Source of the DNA: Sinorhizobium sp.
GTDB lineage: Bacteria; Pseudomonadota; Alphaproteobacteria; Rhizobiales; Rhizobiaceae
Direction of reading: 5' to 3'
Length of the DNA stretch: 11,698 nucleotides
Assembly: GCA_031178305.1 (NCBI GenBank)
Contig: JAPSJG010000069.1
Coordinates: forward strand, 1 to 11,698
Shown here one piece after another: positions 6,780 through 11,698 of this stretch. Both the position numbers and the translations under genes were made by a program. The notes under the pieces are model-generated. The model was given only the letters and a program-made list of their open reading frames with translations, was not told where the DNA came from and did not search any database. Numbering within the stretch: the first letter of the stretch is position 1; each line of letters starts with the position of its first letter.

Positions 6780-7526
6780 ATGCGCCAACAACTCGTCATC
6801 GCGGCCGGCGGCCTCGCCGCGCTTGCGCTCTACGCCGCCATCCTTATGAGCGGCGGCGCCGTCATCCGTGACCGCGAAAGCGCTGCGGCGCCCGATTTCG
6901 TTCTCGATACACCGGATTCGACAGCAGTCGAGGAGCCCGATAAGGCCACGATTGCTGACGTAGCCGCTCCGCCCGCCGCCAAGCAGGAAACCGCTGCAAA
7001 GGGCGCTCGCCTGACGGTGCGAACCGTCGAGCCTGATCTTGTCGTCCCTCCCGAGGAGGATCTCGCCCAGCCGCTCCAGCGCATTGCGCCGCGACCGGCG
7101 CTTTCCGAACCAAAGGAGAAGGAACAGCCTTCGTCCATTATCCTTCAACGGCCCGTCGCGCTTGCCGCCGGACTTGTCCAGGCCGGCGACAGGACCGTGC
7201 AGCTCAAGGACATGGAGCCGGAAAGCATCGAAAGAGTCTGCGGAAGCGGAGAAAGAAGCTGGCCGTGCGGCGTGGTCGCGCGTACGGCATTTCGCAACTT
7301 TCTCAGAGCCCGCGCCCTTGCCTGTGAGGAGATCGAAGAGAAGGCGGACGGGACAACCGCCGCCACATGCAAGGTCGGCGGCGAGAACGTAACCGGATGG
7401 CTCGTTGCGAATGGATGGGCAACGCCGCGGGCCGGCTCCAACCTCAAGGCGCAGGCGGACGAGGCGCGAAAGGCGAGACTAGGCTTCTACGGCAATGATC
7501 CGCGCGATATCGACCGCGCTCCCTAG
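6780..7526 (+). CDS. Membrane-anchored staphylococcal-nuclease-fold (thermonuclease-like) protein
   Basis: 248 residues. Residues about 4-27 are a hydrophobic N-terminal segment (signal anchor or signal peptide). A long Pro/Ala/Glu-rich, probably disordered stretch runs to about residue 125, followed by a C-terminal SNase-like domain. The match is mainly in GVVARTAFRNFL and the end NVTGWLVANGWATPRAG...EARKARLGFYGND. The catalytic Arg, Glu and Arg of true nucleases are not apparent: the first loop reads QLKDMEPESIERVCGSG and the usual DKYGR segment is ADGTTAATCKV. It is therefore likely catalytically inactive or changed. Cys154, 163, 182 and 197 could form two disulfides, which fits a periplasmic location. 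It lies 13 bp after the S24 regulator with a weak ribosome binding site, so translational coupling is likely. The fold call is moderately sure; function is unknown. Confidence 0.75.
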   Translation: MRQQLVIAAGGLAALALYAAILMSGGAVIRDRESAAAPDFVLDTPDSTAVEEPDKATIADVAAPPAAKQETAAKGARLTVRTVEPDLVVPPEEDLAQPLQRIAPRPALSEPKEKEQPSSIILQRPVALAAGLVQAGDRTVQLKDMEPESIERVCGSGERSWPCGVVARTAFRNFLRARALACEEIEEKADGTTAATCKVGGENVTGWLVANGWATPRAGSNLKAQADEARKARLGFYGNDPRDIDRAP

Positions 7527-7553
7527 ATCATGCTCCGTGGCGAAAGCACCCCA

Positions 7554-7565
7554 GGCTTGCAAGCC
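7554..7565. repeat. 12-bp perfect palindrome upstream of the TerB-like gene
   Basis: GGCTTGCAAGCC is a perfect dyad 46 bp before the TerB-like start codon. It could be a small operator, but one occurrence with no known binder leaves it unassigned. Confidence 0.25.
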
Positions 7566-7611
7566 GACGACGAGATTCCCAATTAACTGCTGCAATTCCA
7601 CGGAGAGAGCC

Positions 7612-8022
7612 ATGCCCTCAAGCCTTAGCCAACAAGAAGCCCTCGTCTATGTCATGGTCATGATGTCGGCCGTCGACCGCGACATGACCGACGACGAATT
7701 CGCGCGCATCGGTACTCTCGTGCGCTTCCTGCCCTCTTTCGAGGGATTCGACGAGAACAGGCTGATTCAGATCGGCCGCGACTGCGCGGCTCAGCTCGCC
7801 GCCCCGGAAGGTCTCGACGTGACGCTCGAAATGGTTCGCGAGGCATTGCCGCAACGGCTTCACGATACGGCCTATGCGCTTGCAGTCGAGATCGCCGCCG
7901 CCGACCAGCGCGTCCGCAACGAAGAAATCCGCCTTCTGCAGTTGCTGCGCGACCGGTTCGGGCTCGACAAGCTTACCTGCGCGGCCATCGAACGCGGCGC
8001 GATTGCACGCTTCCGCAAGTAG
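7612..8022 (+). CDS. TerB-like (tellurite-resistance TerB family) protein
   Basis: A 136-residue, mostly helical protein with no signal peptide or membrane segment. Two similar acidic helix-loop-helix units are visible, SAVDRDMTDDEFARIG (about 19-34) and AAADQRVRNEEIRLLQ (about 95-110). This is the pattern of TerB-type domains, where the acidic residues can bind metal. ATG 7612 is chosen for the ggagag site at 7602-7607. The frame is open upstream to 7495, but that part overlaps the SNase-like gene. Stand-alone TerB-like proteins are common in rhizobia and usually have no tellurite role; here there are no other ter genes. It is on the same strand as its neighbours with gaps of 85 and 58 bp, so co-transcription is possible. 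Function is unknown. Confidence 0.8.
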   Translation: MPSSLSQQEALVYVMVMMSAVDRDMTDDEFARIGTLVRFLPSFEGFDENRLIQIGRDCAAQLAAPEGLDVTLEMVREALPQRLHDTAYALAVEIAAADQRVRNEEIRLLQLLRDRFGLDKLTCAAIERGAIARFRK

Positions 8023-8080
8023 CCGACATGGGTTCCCCGGCAACACGCCATGGACTGCGCGCAAGGCGGAGTGATGTTGA

Positions 8081-8905
8081 ATGGCTGAAGGAACGCTCTT
8101 CCTCGGGATTGCGGAACCGGCGTGGCGGCTTGGCGCCTTTCTGACCGCCTTTGCCGTGTTGGCCGTGCTCGAGCTTTCCCATCCACGGCTTGAACGGCCT
8201 GAATTTATGCGCGCACTGAAAGCCCGTCGCTGGGTCACAAACCTGTCGATCCTCGTCGCATCGTCGGTGCTGTTGCGCATCGCCTTCCCCGCGGCCGCCA
8301 CGGGCGTTGCGATCTGGGCGGAGGCACGCGGTCTCGGCATCCTCCCGCACCTTGGCGTATCGCCCTTCCTTGCCGGCCTGGTCGCCTTGGTCGTGCTCGA
8401 TTTCGCCATATGGCTCGAGCACGTCATATTTCACAAGGTGCCTTTGCTTTGGCGCGCCCACCGGGTCCATCACAGCGATCCGGGCGTGGACCTCACGACC
8501 GCACTTCGCTTCCATCCGTTGGAAATCCTGCTCTCGATGGTGTGGAAGAGCGTTGTCATCATCCTGCTTGGCGCTCCGGCGCTCGCCGTGCTGATCTTTG
8601 AGATCGTGCTTAATGCCGGCGCGATGTTCAACCATGCCAATCTGCGTTTGCCGCCAAAGTCAGATCGGCTCCTGCGGCAGGTGATCGTCACTCCCGACAT
8701 GCACCGCATCCACCACTCCGTCGAACGGCGAGAGACCGATTCCAACTACGGCTTCAATCTTTCCGTCTGGGACCGGCTGTTCGCTACCTATGTCGCCCAT
8801 CCGGAAAGCGGCGACGACGCGATCGAAACGGGCCTCAAGGCCTTTGGCCGCGTCGAGCCGGTGAAGCTCGCCTGGTCTCTGTTGCTGCCGTTCCGGCGCG
8901 GCTAG
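8081..8905 (+). CDS. Fatty-acid hydroxylase / sterol-desaturase family membrane protein
   Basis: A 274-residue integral membrane protein of the non-haem di-iron fatty-acid hydroxylase superfamily. The full histidine set is present: HX3H at His114/His118 (HVIFH), HX2HH at His127/130/131 (HRVHH), His145 (RFHP), His185 (FNHAN) and a second HX2HH at His208/211/212 (HRIHH). Hydrophobic segments lie near 16-32, 53-80, 95-112 and 148-182. The histidines between and after them would face the cytoplasm, holding two irons. Members use O2 and an electron donor to hydroxylate or desaturate lipids. The substrate cannot be told: fatty acids, lipid A or ornithine lipids, carotenoids and hopanoids are all used by relatives. 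ATG 8081 has ggag at 8068-8071. A RIME-like repeat starts 31 bp after the stop, and no obvious lipid-synthesis partner is adjacent. Confidence 0.9.
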   Translation: MAEGTLFLGIAEPAWRLGAFLTAFAVLAVLELSHPRLERPEFMRALKARRWVTNLSILVASSVLLRIAFPAAATGVAIWAEARGLGILPHLGVSPFLAGLVALVVLDFAIWLEHVIFHKVPLLWRAHRVHHSDPGVDLTTALRFHPLEILLSMVWKSVVIILLGAPALAVLIFEIVLNAGAMFNHANLRLPPKSDRLLRQVIVTPDMHRIHHSVERRETDSNYGFNLSVWDRLFATYVAHPESGDDAIETGLKAFGRVEPVKLAWSLLLPFRRG

Positions 8906-8936
8906 GGTGCGATTAGCCAGAGTAGCCCCTCCTCAC

Positions 8937-9029
8937 CCTACAGCCCCGCGCGTCTTACGCGCAAATGCCCTTTGAATGGCTGCATGTCTTTGTCCTTAAA
9001 TCGAGGTCGATTTAAGGAGACATGCAGTA
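8937..9029 (+). repeat. RIME-like intergenic repeat, copy 2 (partly degraded)
   Basis: It shares the order and words of the copy at 5975-6078. CCTACAGC is followed by inner arms GCGCGT (8948-8953)/ACGCGC (8957-8962) and the linker CTTTGAATGG. The right outer arm of the first palindrome has been lost. The second palindrome (8980-9027) is excellent: CTGCATGTC/GACATGCAG enclose TCCTTAAATCGA (8993-9004)/TCGATTTAAGGA (9007-9018), with only a 4-nt TTTG bulge. It sits between convergent genes and could act as a transcript end for the hydroxylase gene. Confidence 0.75.
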
Positions 9030-9030
9030 G

Positions 9031-9100
9031 CCCTCTCGTTCTGACGGGGAGAGGGGACGAAGGCGGCGCCACGAGTCCCCTTCGCTACAGGGAGAAGGCA
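9031..9100. repeat. GC-rich inverted repeats between convergent genes
   Basis: CCCTCTC (9031-9037)/GAGAGGG (9049-9055) and CGAAGG (9058-9063)/CCTTCG (9079-9084) form small hairpins right after the RIME-like repeat. Rest of the gap to 9136 shows no gene. This looks like further mosaic repeat material or a terminator region for the - strand gene, but no T-run is visible. Confidence 0.35.
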
Positions 9101-9136
9101 GCGGGGTAAGGGCAGATGCCGCACACTTCCTACTGA

Positions 9137-9994
9137 TCAATAAATCCCGTTCGGGAAATAGCGCAGGTAGATCTCCTCGAGCCTGCCGCTGCGTGAAAGC
9201 GCCAGAAGGGCATGGTCGATCGCCTGGGTAAGGGCAGGTTCGGTCTTCCGGTTCATGATCGTCAGACCCTCGCCCAGGAAGCGCTGCGAGAAATAGGCGC
9301 CTTCCATCAACGTGCAACAGCCAGCGGCAATACCGCCGGAGATCCAGAAGGAGAGTTGCATGCCATCGGAGAAAACGGCCGGTACCAGTCCCTGCCGCAG
9401 AGCGGCAAGCATGGTGTCCCGGTCGGGGAAGGTCTTGGCCGTAAGCTCAGGGAAGAAAGCTTTGAACATGGCTTCATGCGTCGTGCCCGCGACGACGCCG
9501 ACAGGCTTGCCGGCGAGGTCGACCGGCTCGACGACGCCGCTGGCGGCTTTCAGATTGAGTGCGAATCGGGCGGGCAGTTGCATGAACGGCCTGGAAAAGC
9601 CGAAACGCTGCCTCAGTTCCGATGTCACGGCAATGCCGGCGGCAATTGCATCCCCCTGCCCATCTTCCAGCGCCGGTGCCAACTCTTCGAAAGTCACGGC
9701 CTGGATCTGGCACTTCGGCTCGATCGCCAGTTCGCGGCATATTTCGCGGGCGAGATCGACATGGAAGCCCGATAGCTTTCCCGACTGGTCGATGAAGTTT
9801 AAAGGCGGGAAATCGACCGTGGTGAGAAAGCGCAAGCGCGCAAGCGAGCTCAGGTCGGGCTTGGCAATGCGTTCGCGAGAATCGAAGAGCAGAGGCAGTT
9901 CCTTGGGCTCCCCACGCGCCTCTCCCGCGGCGAGCGAAGCGCAGACGGCAAGCAAGCCGACGACACCCCTGATGGAAGCGCGGACTCGACCCAA
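9137..9994 (-). CDS. Family-3 periplasmic solute-binding protein (amino-acid ABC transporter type), orphan
   Basis: A predicted secreted receptor of 285 residues. Residues about 1-28 form a signal peptide: arginines (GRVRASIR), the core GVVGLLAVCASLAA, then a likely cut near GEARG. There is no lipobox. The mature part is an SBP_bac_3 domain with the opening strand LRFLTTVDFPPLNF, the lid GFHVDLAREICREL and the ligand-side segment AVTSELRQRFGFSRPF. The second lobe starts near LAGKPVGVVAGTTHE and ends with LEEIYLRYF. The start is uncertain. TTG at 9994 is proposed because it gives a proper signal peptide and lies just after the tRNA gene; no clear ribosome binding site is seen. The frame stays open to 10084, but that part is the tRNA read as protein. 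No permease or ATPase gene is nearby, so it either serves a distant transporter or acts in sensing. Confidence 0.82.
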   Translation of the reverse strand: MGRVRASIRGVVGLLAVCASLAAGEARGEPKELPLLFDSRERIAKPDLSSLARLRFLTTVDFPPLNFIDQSGKLSGFHVDLAREICRELAIEPKCQIQAVTFEELAPALEDGQGDAIAAGIAVTSELRQRFGFSRPFMQLPARFALNLKAASGVVEPVDLAGKPVGVVAGTTHEAMFKAFFPELTAKTFPDRDTMLAALRQGLVPAVFSDGMQLSFWISGGIAAGCCTLMEGAYFSQRFLGEGLTIMNRKTEPALTQAIDHALLALSRSGRLEEIYLRYFPNGIY

Positions 9995-10023
9995 TGCATT
10001 CGATAGACGATCAGCGGAAAAGA

Positions 10024-10098
10024 TGGAGCGGGTGATCGGGATCGAACCGACGACATCAAGCTTGGGAAGCTGGCGTTCTACCACTGAACTACACCCGC
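10024..10098 (-). tRNA. tRNA-Gly (anticodon CCC)
   Basis: The - strand folds as a full cloverleaf. The 7-bp acceptor is GCGGGTG/CACCCGC; the D stem is GTTC/GAAC. The anticodon arm CCAGC-TTCCCAA-GCTTG reads CCC, and the T arm GTCGG-TTCGATC-CCGAT has one G-U pair. Discriminator T and an encoded CCA end follow (10026-10024). One C-U mismatch lies in the anticodon stem (10072/10058). It reads the GGG glycine codon. The solute-binding protein gene starts about 30 nt downstream with no terminator between. Confidence 0.96.
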
Positions 10099-10109
10099 AA
10101 CAGAAGCGG

Positions 10110-10138
10110 AAATTTCCTCAATGGGCGCGATCTGTCAA
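10110..10138 (-). promoter_or_regulatory. Candidate promoter of tRNA-Gly
   Basis: On the - strand a perfect TTGACA, within CTTGACA (-35, 10138-10133), is followed after 17 bp by AAATTT (10115-10110). This would start transcription a few bases before the tRNA 5' end at 10098. The CTTGAC form of -35 is typical of strong alphaproteobacterial promoters. The -10 is weak against consensus. It lies just past the dcd stop codon. Confidence 0.55.
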
Positions 10139-10147
10139 GCATAATGC

Positions 10148-11245
10148 TCAATCAGCGCGAAAATGCTTCGAGAGCTTGAGCCCCTGCGCCTGGTAGTTTG
10201 AGCCGAGATCGAGGCCGTAGAGCCCGTCCGGCCGCTCCAGCATGTGCTCGTAGACGAGGCGCCCGACGATCTGCCCGTGCTCGAGGATGAACGGAACCTC
10301 ATGGCTGCGGACCTCGAGCACGGCGCGGCTGCCGCTGCCGCCCGCAGACGCATGGCCGAAGCCCGGATCGAAGAAGCCGGCATAGTGGACGCGGAATTCG
10401 CCGACGAGCGGGTCGAACGGCGTCATCTCGGCGGCGTAGAGCGGCGGCACGTGCACCGCCTCGCGCGAGACGAGGATGTAGAATTCATCCGGATCGAGGA
10501 CCAGGTCGTCGCGGCCCCGGCTATAGAGCGGCTCCCAGAAGTCGAAAATCGCGTGCTCCGCCTTCTTGTCGACATCGACCACCGACGTGTGGTGCTTGCC
10601 GCGATACCCGATCAGACCGTCCTGCCCGGTGCCCTTGAGATCGATGGAAAGAGCAATGCCGCCGCCGGTGACATTCGGACGATCGCTGGCGACGAGCACA
10701 TCGCTTTCGTGCAGCGCCAGAAGCTCTTGTTCGGAAAGCATGGAATGGCCGACGCGGAAGCGAATCTGCGAGAGGCGCGAGCCCCGGCGCACGACGATCG
10801 GGAATGTGCGCGGGCTGATTTCGAGGTAGAGAGGGCCGCTGTAACCGGCCGGAATCTTGTCGAACTCCTGCGCCCGGTCGGTGATGACGCGGGTGAAAAT
10901 GTCGAGTCGTCCGGTCGAGCTCTTCGGATTGGCCGAAGCCGACATGTTCTCCGGTAGAGCCAGGCTCTCCATCAGCGGCACGATGTAGACGCAGCCGGTT
11001 TCCAGCACCGCGCCTTCGCTCAGATCGACAACATGCAACTTCAGACGGTCGAGCTTGTCGGCAACGAGATGGGCCGGACCCGGCATGAAGCTTGCGCGGA
11101 CGCGAAACGCCTTGGATCCGAGACGAAGATCAAGGCTCGCCGGCTGGATCTGGTCACTGTCGAGCGCCCTTTCGCTCTTCAAACGCCCCGAGGCATACAG
11201 CGCGGCAATCGCGCGGTCGGCCAAAATCCCTGTCTTGCGACCCAT
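10148..11245 (-). CDS. dcd: dCTP deaminase, tandem-domain rhizobial type
   Basis: It deaminates dCTP to dUTP, feeding thymidylate synthesis. At 365 residues it is nearly twice E. coli Dcd (193) because the dUTPase-like fold occurs twice. The first unit holds IQPASLDLRLG (33-43), SSTGRLDIF (109-117, with Arg113 matching E. coli Arg115) and the probable catalytic Glu142 in LYLEISPR. The second runs from about residue 230, with GEFRVHYAGFFDPGFGH (283-299) and Glu311 in AVLEVRSHEVPF. The C-terminal YQAQ near 351-354 resembles the Dcd lid. ATG 11245 is chosen for its strong ribosome binding site (AAAGAGGA on the - strand); the upstream extension to 11299 lacks family similarity. It is divergent from metZ, and tRNA-Gly follows on the same strand. 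Whether both active sites work cannot be read from sequence. Confidence 0.92.
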   Translation of the reverse strand: MGRKTGILADRAIAALYASGRLKSERALDSDQIQPASLDLRLGSKAFRVRASFMPGPAHLVADKLDRLKLHVVDLSEGAVLETGCVYIVPLMESLALPENMSASANPKSSTGRLDIFTRVITDRAQEFDKIPAGYSGPLYLEISPRTFPIVVRRGSRLSQIRFRVGHSMLSEQELLALHESDVLVASDRPNVTGGGIALSIDLKGTGQDGLIGYRGKHHTSVVDVDKKAEHAIFDFWEPLYSRGRDDLVLDPDEFYILVSREAVHVPPLYAAEMTPFDPLVGEFRVHYAGFFDPGFGHASAGGSGSRAVLEVRSHEVPFILEHGQIVGRLVYEHMLERPDGLYGLDLGSNYQAQGLKLSKHFRAD

Positions 11246-11290
11246 TCCGATCCTCTTTAAAAGCTGCCCGACAAAACCAGACTCCAGCAA

Positions 11291-11319
11291 TTGACGCAAG
11301 CACGACCAGGCAGTATTGG
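11291..11319 (+). promoter_or_regulatory. Candidate promoter of the metZ leader
   Basis: TTGACG (11291-11296), a 17-bp spacer and TATTGG (11314-11319) place the start of transcription near 11325-11327, just upstream of the riboswitch P1 stem at 11330. The -35 is strong and the -10 fair. The position relative to the riboswitch supports it. Confidence 0.55.
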
Positions 11320-11328
11320 AGCTTTATC

Positions 11329-11385
11329 CCGTGGTGATTTGGCCGGTCGGCTTGCAGCCACGTTAAACAAGTAGCTAAAAGGGCC
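11329..11385 (+). ncRNA. SAM-II riboswitch
   Basis: It binds S-adenosylmethionine and switches off methionine synthesis genes in alphaproteobacteria. P1 is CGTGG (11330-11334)/CCACG (11358-11362). The conserved loop start TGATTTGG and CTTGCAG follow the SAM-II pattern. After P1 comes TTAAACAAGTAGCTAAAAGGG (11363-11383), the conserved 3' part that closes the H-type pseudoknot, with GGCC (11341-11344) and GGGCC (11381-11385) able to pair. An intrinsic terminator follows within 8 nt and metZ within 60 nt, which gives a clear control logic. Confidence 0.92.
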
Positions 11386-11392
11386 GGGTGTC

Positions 11393-11427
11393 AAACCGGT
11401 CGTTTTCGCGACCGGTTTTTTTGTTTT
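11393..11427 (+). terminator. Riboswitch-controlled intrinsic terminator in the metZ leader
   Basis: AAACCGGTCG (11393-11402) pairs perfectly with CGACCGGTTT (11409-11418) around a 6-nt loop, followed by TTTTTGTTTTG. It stands between the SAM-II aptamer and the metZ start, so it is most likely the expression platform that stops transcription when SAM is bound. Confidence 0.88.
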
Positions 11428-11442
11428 GAAAGTGATCGTCGT

Positions 11443-11698
11443 ATGAGCAAGAACTGGCGCCCGGCAACCCAACTCGTCCACGGCGGAACGCTCCGCTCAC
11501 AGTACGGCGAGACCTCTGAGGCGATTTTCCTCACGCAAGGCTTCGTTTACGACAGCTCCGAAGCGGCTGAAGCCCGATTCAAGGGCGAGACGGACGGGTT
11601 CATCTATGCCCGCTACGGCAGCCCGACCAACGACATGTTCGAGAAGCGCATGTGCATGCTCGAGGGCGCGGAAGACGCCCGCGCCACCGCCTCCGGCA
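11443..11698 (+). CDS. metZ: O-succinylhomoserine sulfhydrylase, N-terminal part (3' truncated by window edge)
   Basis: The PLP enzyme makes homocysteine directly from O-succinylhomoserine and sulfide. The first 85 residues of about 390 are visible. They match the Cys/Met-metabolism PLP family: RPATQLVHGGTLRS at the N-terminus, FVYDSSEAAEARF, then the cofactor phosphate-binding YARYGSPTN with Tyr55 and Arg57. The next segment, FEKRMCMLEGAEDARATASG, leads to the PLP site. The PLP lysine lies outside the window. ATG 11443 is the only sensible start; the ribosome binding site is weak (gaaagtgatc). Regulation by the SAM-II leader and terminator is directly visible. O-acetylhomoserine sulfhydrylase (MetY) and cystathionine synthase are related alternatives, but the N-terminus fits rhizobial MetZ best. 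Confidence 0.9.
   Translation, partial: MSKNWRPATQLVHGGTLRSQYGETSEAIFLTQGFVYDSSEAAEARFKGETDGFIYARYGSPTNDMFEKRMCMLEGAEDARATASG

Noticed and set aside
7618..8635. Long - strand frames opposite the TerB-like and hydroxylase genes
   Set aside because: These are antisense shadows, Arg/Ala-rich and without motifs; the + strand genes have clear histidine boxes and ribosome binding sites.
9995..10084. N-terminal extension of the solute-binding protein (MVERQLPKLDVVG...)
   Set aside because: This is the tRNA-Gly gene read as protein, a common annotation artefact.
10024..10098. tRNA-Gly as an integration site of a genomic island
   Set aside because: No integrase gene and no second copy of the tRNA 3' end were seen in the window. 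Flanking genes look like core chromosome.
9312..10196. + strand frame of about 294 codons opposite the solute-binding protein
   Set aside because: It is antisense to the SBP domain, runs through the tRNA, and has low-complexity Ser/Arg content.
1..11698. CRISPR array, insertion sequence, toxin-antitoxin or phage-defence system
   Set aside because: No regularly spaced repeats, transposase, or recognisable defence gene was seen on either strand. The S24 regulator and nuclease-like protein are the only hints, and both have core-genome neighbours.

Overview
The window is high-GC alphaproteobacterial chromosome, most likely from the Rhizobiaceae and close to Sinorhizobium/Ensifer. This rests on four things read from the sequence: the two-domain ~365-residue Dcd typical of rhizobia, metZ preceded by a SAM-II riboswitch, two copies of a double-palindrome intergenic repeat resembling rhizobial RIME elements, and the closeness of the proteins to rhizobial families recalled from memory. 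No database search was run.

Region 1 (1-4827, + strand) is a fatty-acid beta-oxidation operon: the 3' two-thirds of an acyl-CoA dehydrogenase (truncated by the window edge), fadA (thiolase), fadB (enoyl-CoA hydratase/3-hydroxyacyl-CoA dehydrogenase) and an intrinsic terminator. Together these enzymes cover one full turn of the beta-oxidation spiral.

Region 2 (4840-5938) is a divergent pair: a frameshifted SRPBCC/AHSA1-like gene on the - strand and an HxlR-family regulator on the + strand. Between them lie two inverted repeats of equal size (25 bp), 37 bp apart centre to centre, which make good candidate HxlR operators.

Region 3 (5975-8905, + strand) starts with a RIME-like repeat. Then come an S24 (LexA/CI-like) regulator with an intact Ser-Lys dyad, a membrane-anchored staphylococcal-nuclease-fold protein that seems to lack the catalytic residues, a TerB-like protein, and a membrane fatty-acid hydroxylase/sterol-desaturase family protein with full histidine boxes.

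Region 4 (8937-11245) holds a second, partly degraded RIME-like repeat. It then has a - strand series (read right to left) of dcd, a tRNA-Gly(CCC) with its own promoter-like sequence, and an orphan family-3 solute-binding protein beginning about 30 nt after the tRNA.

Region 5 (11291-11698, + strand) has a promoter-like sequence, a SAM-II riboswitch, an intrinsic terminator and the start of metZ, cut by the window edge. This is a methionine-biosynthesis gene under S-adenosylmethionine feedback.

Most of the window is ordinary core chromosome. No mobile element, CRISPR array or clear new defence system was found. The items most worth checking are the HxlR double operator facing a broken target gene, the tRNA/solute-binding-protein fusion transcript, the alternative pairing in the metZ leader, and the S24 regulator paired with a nuclease-like protein.
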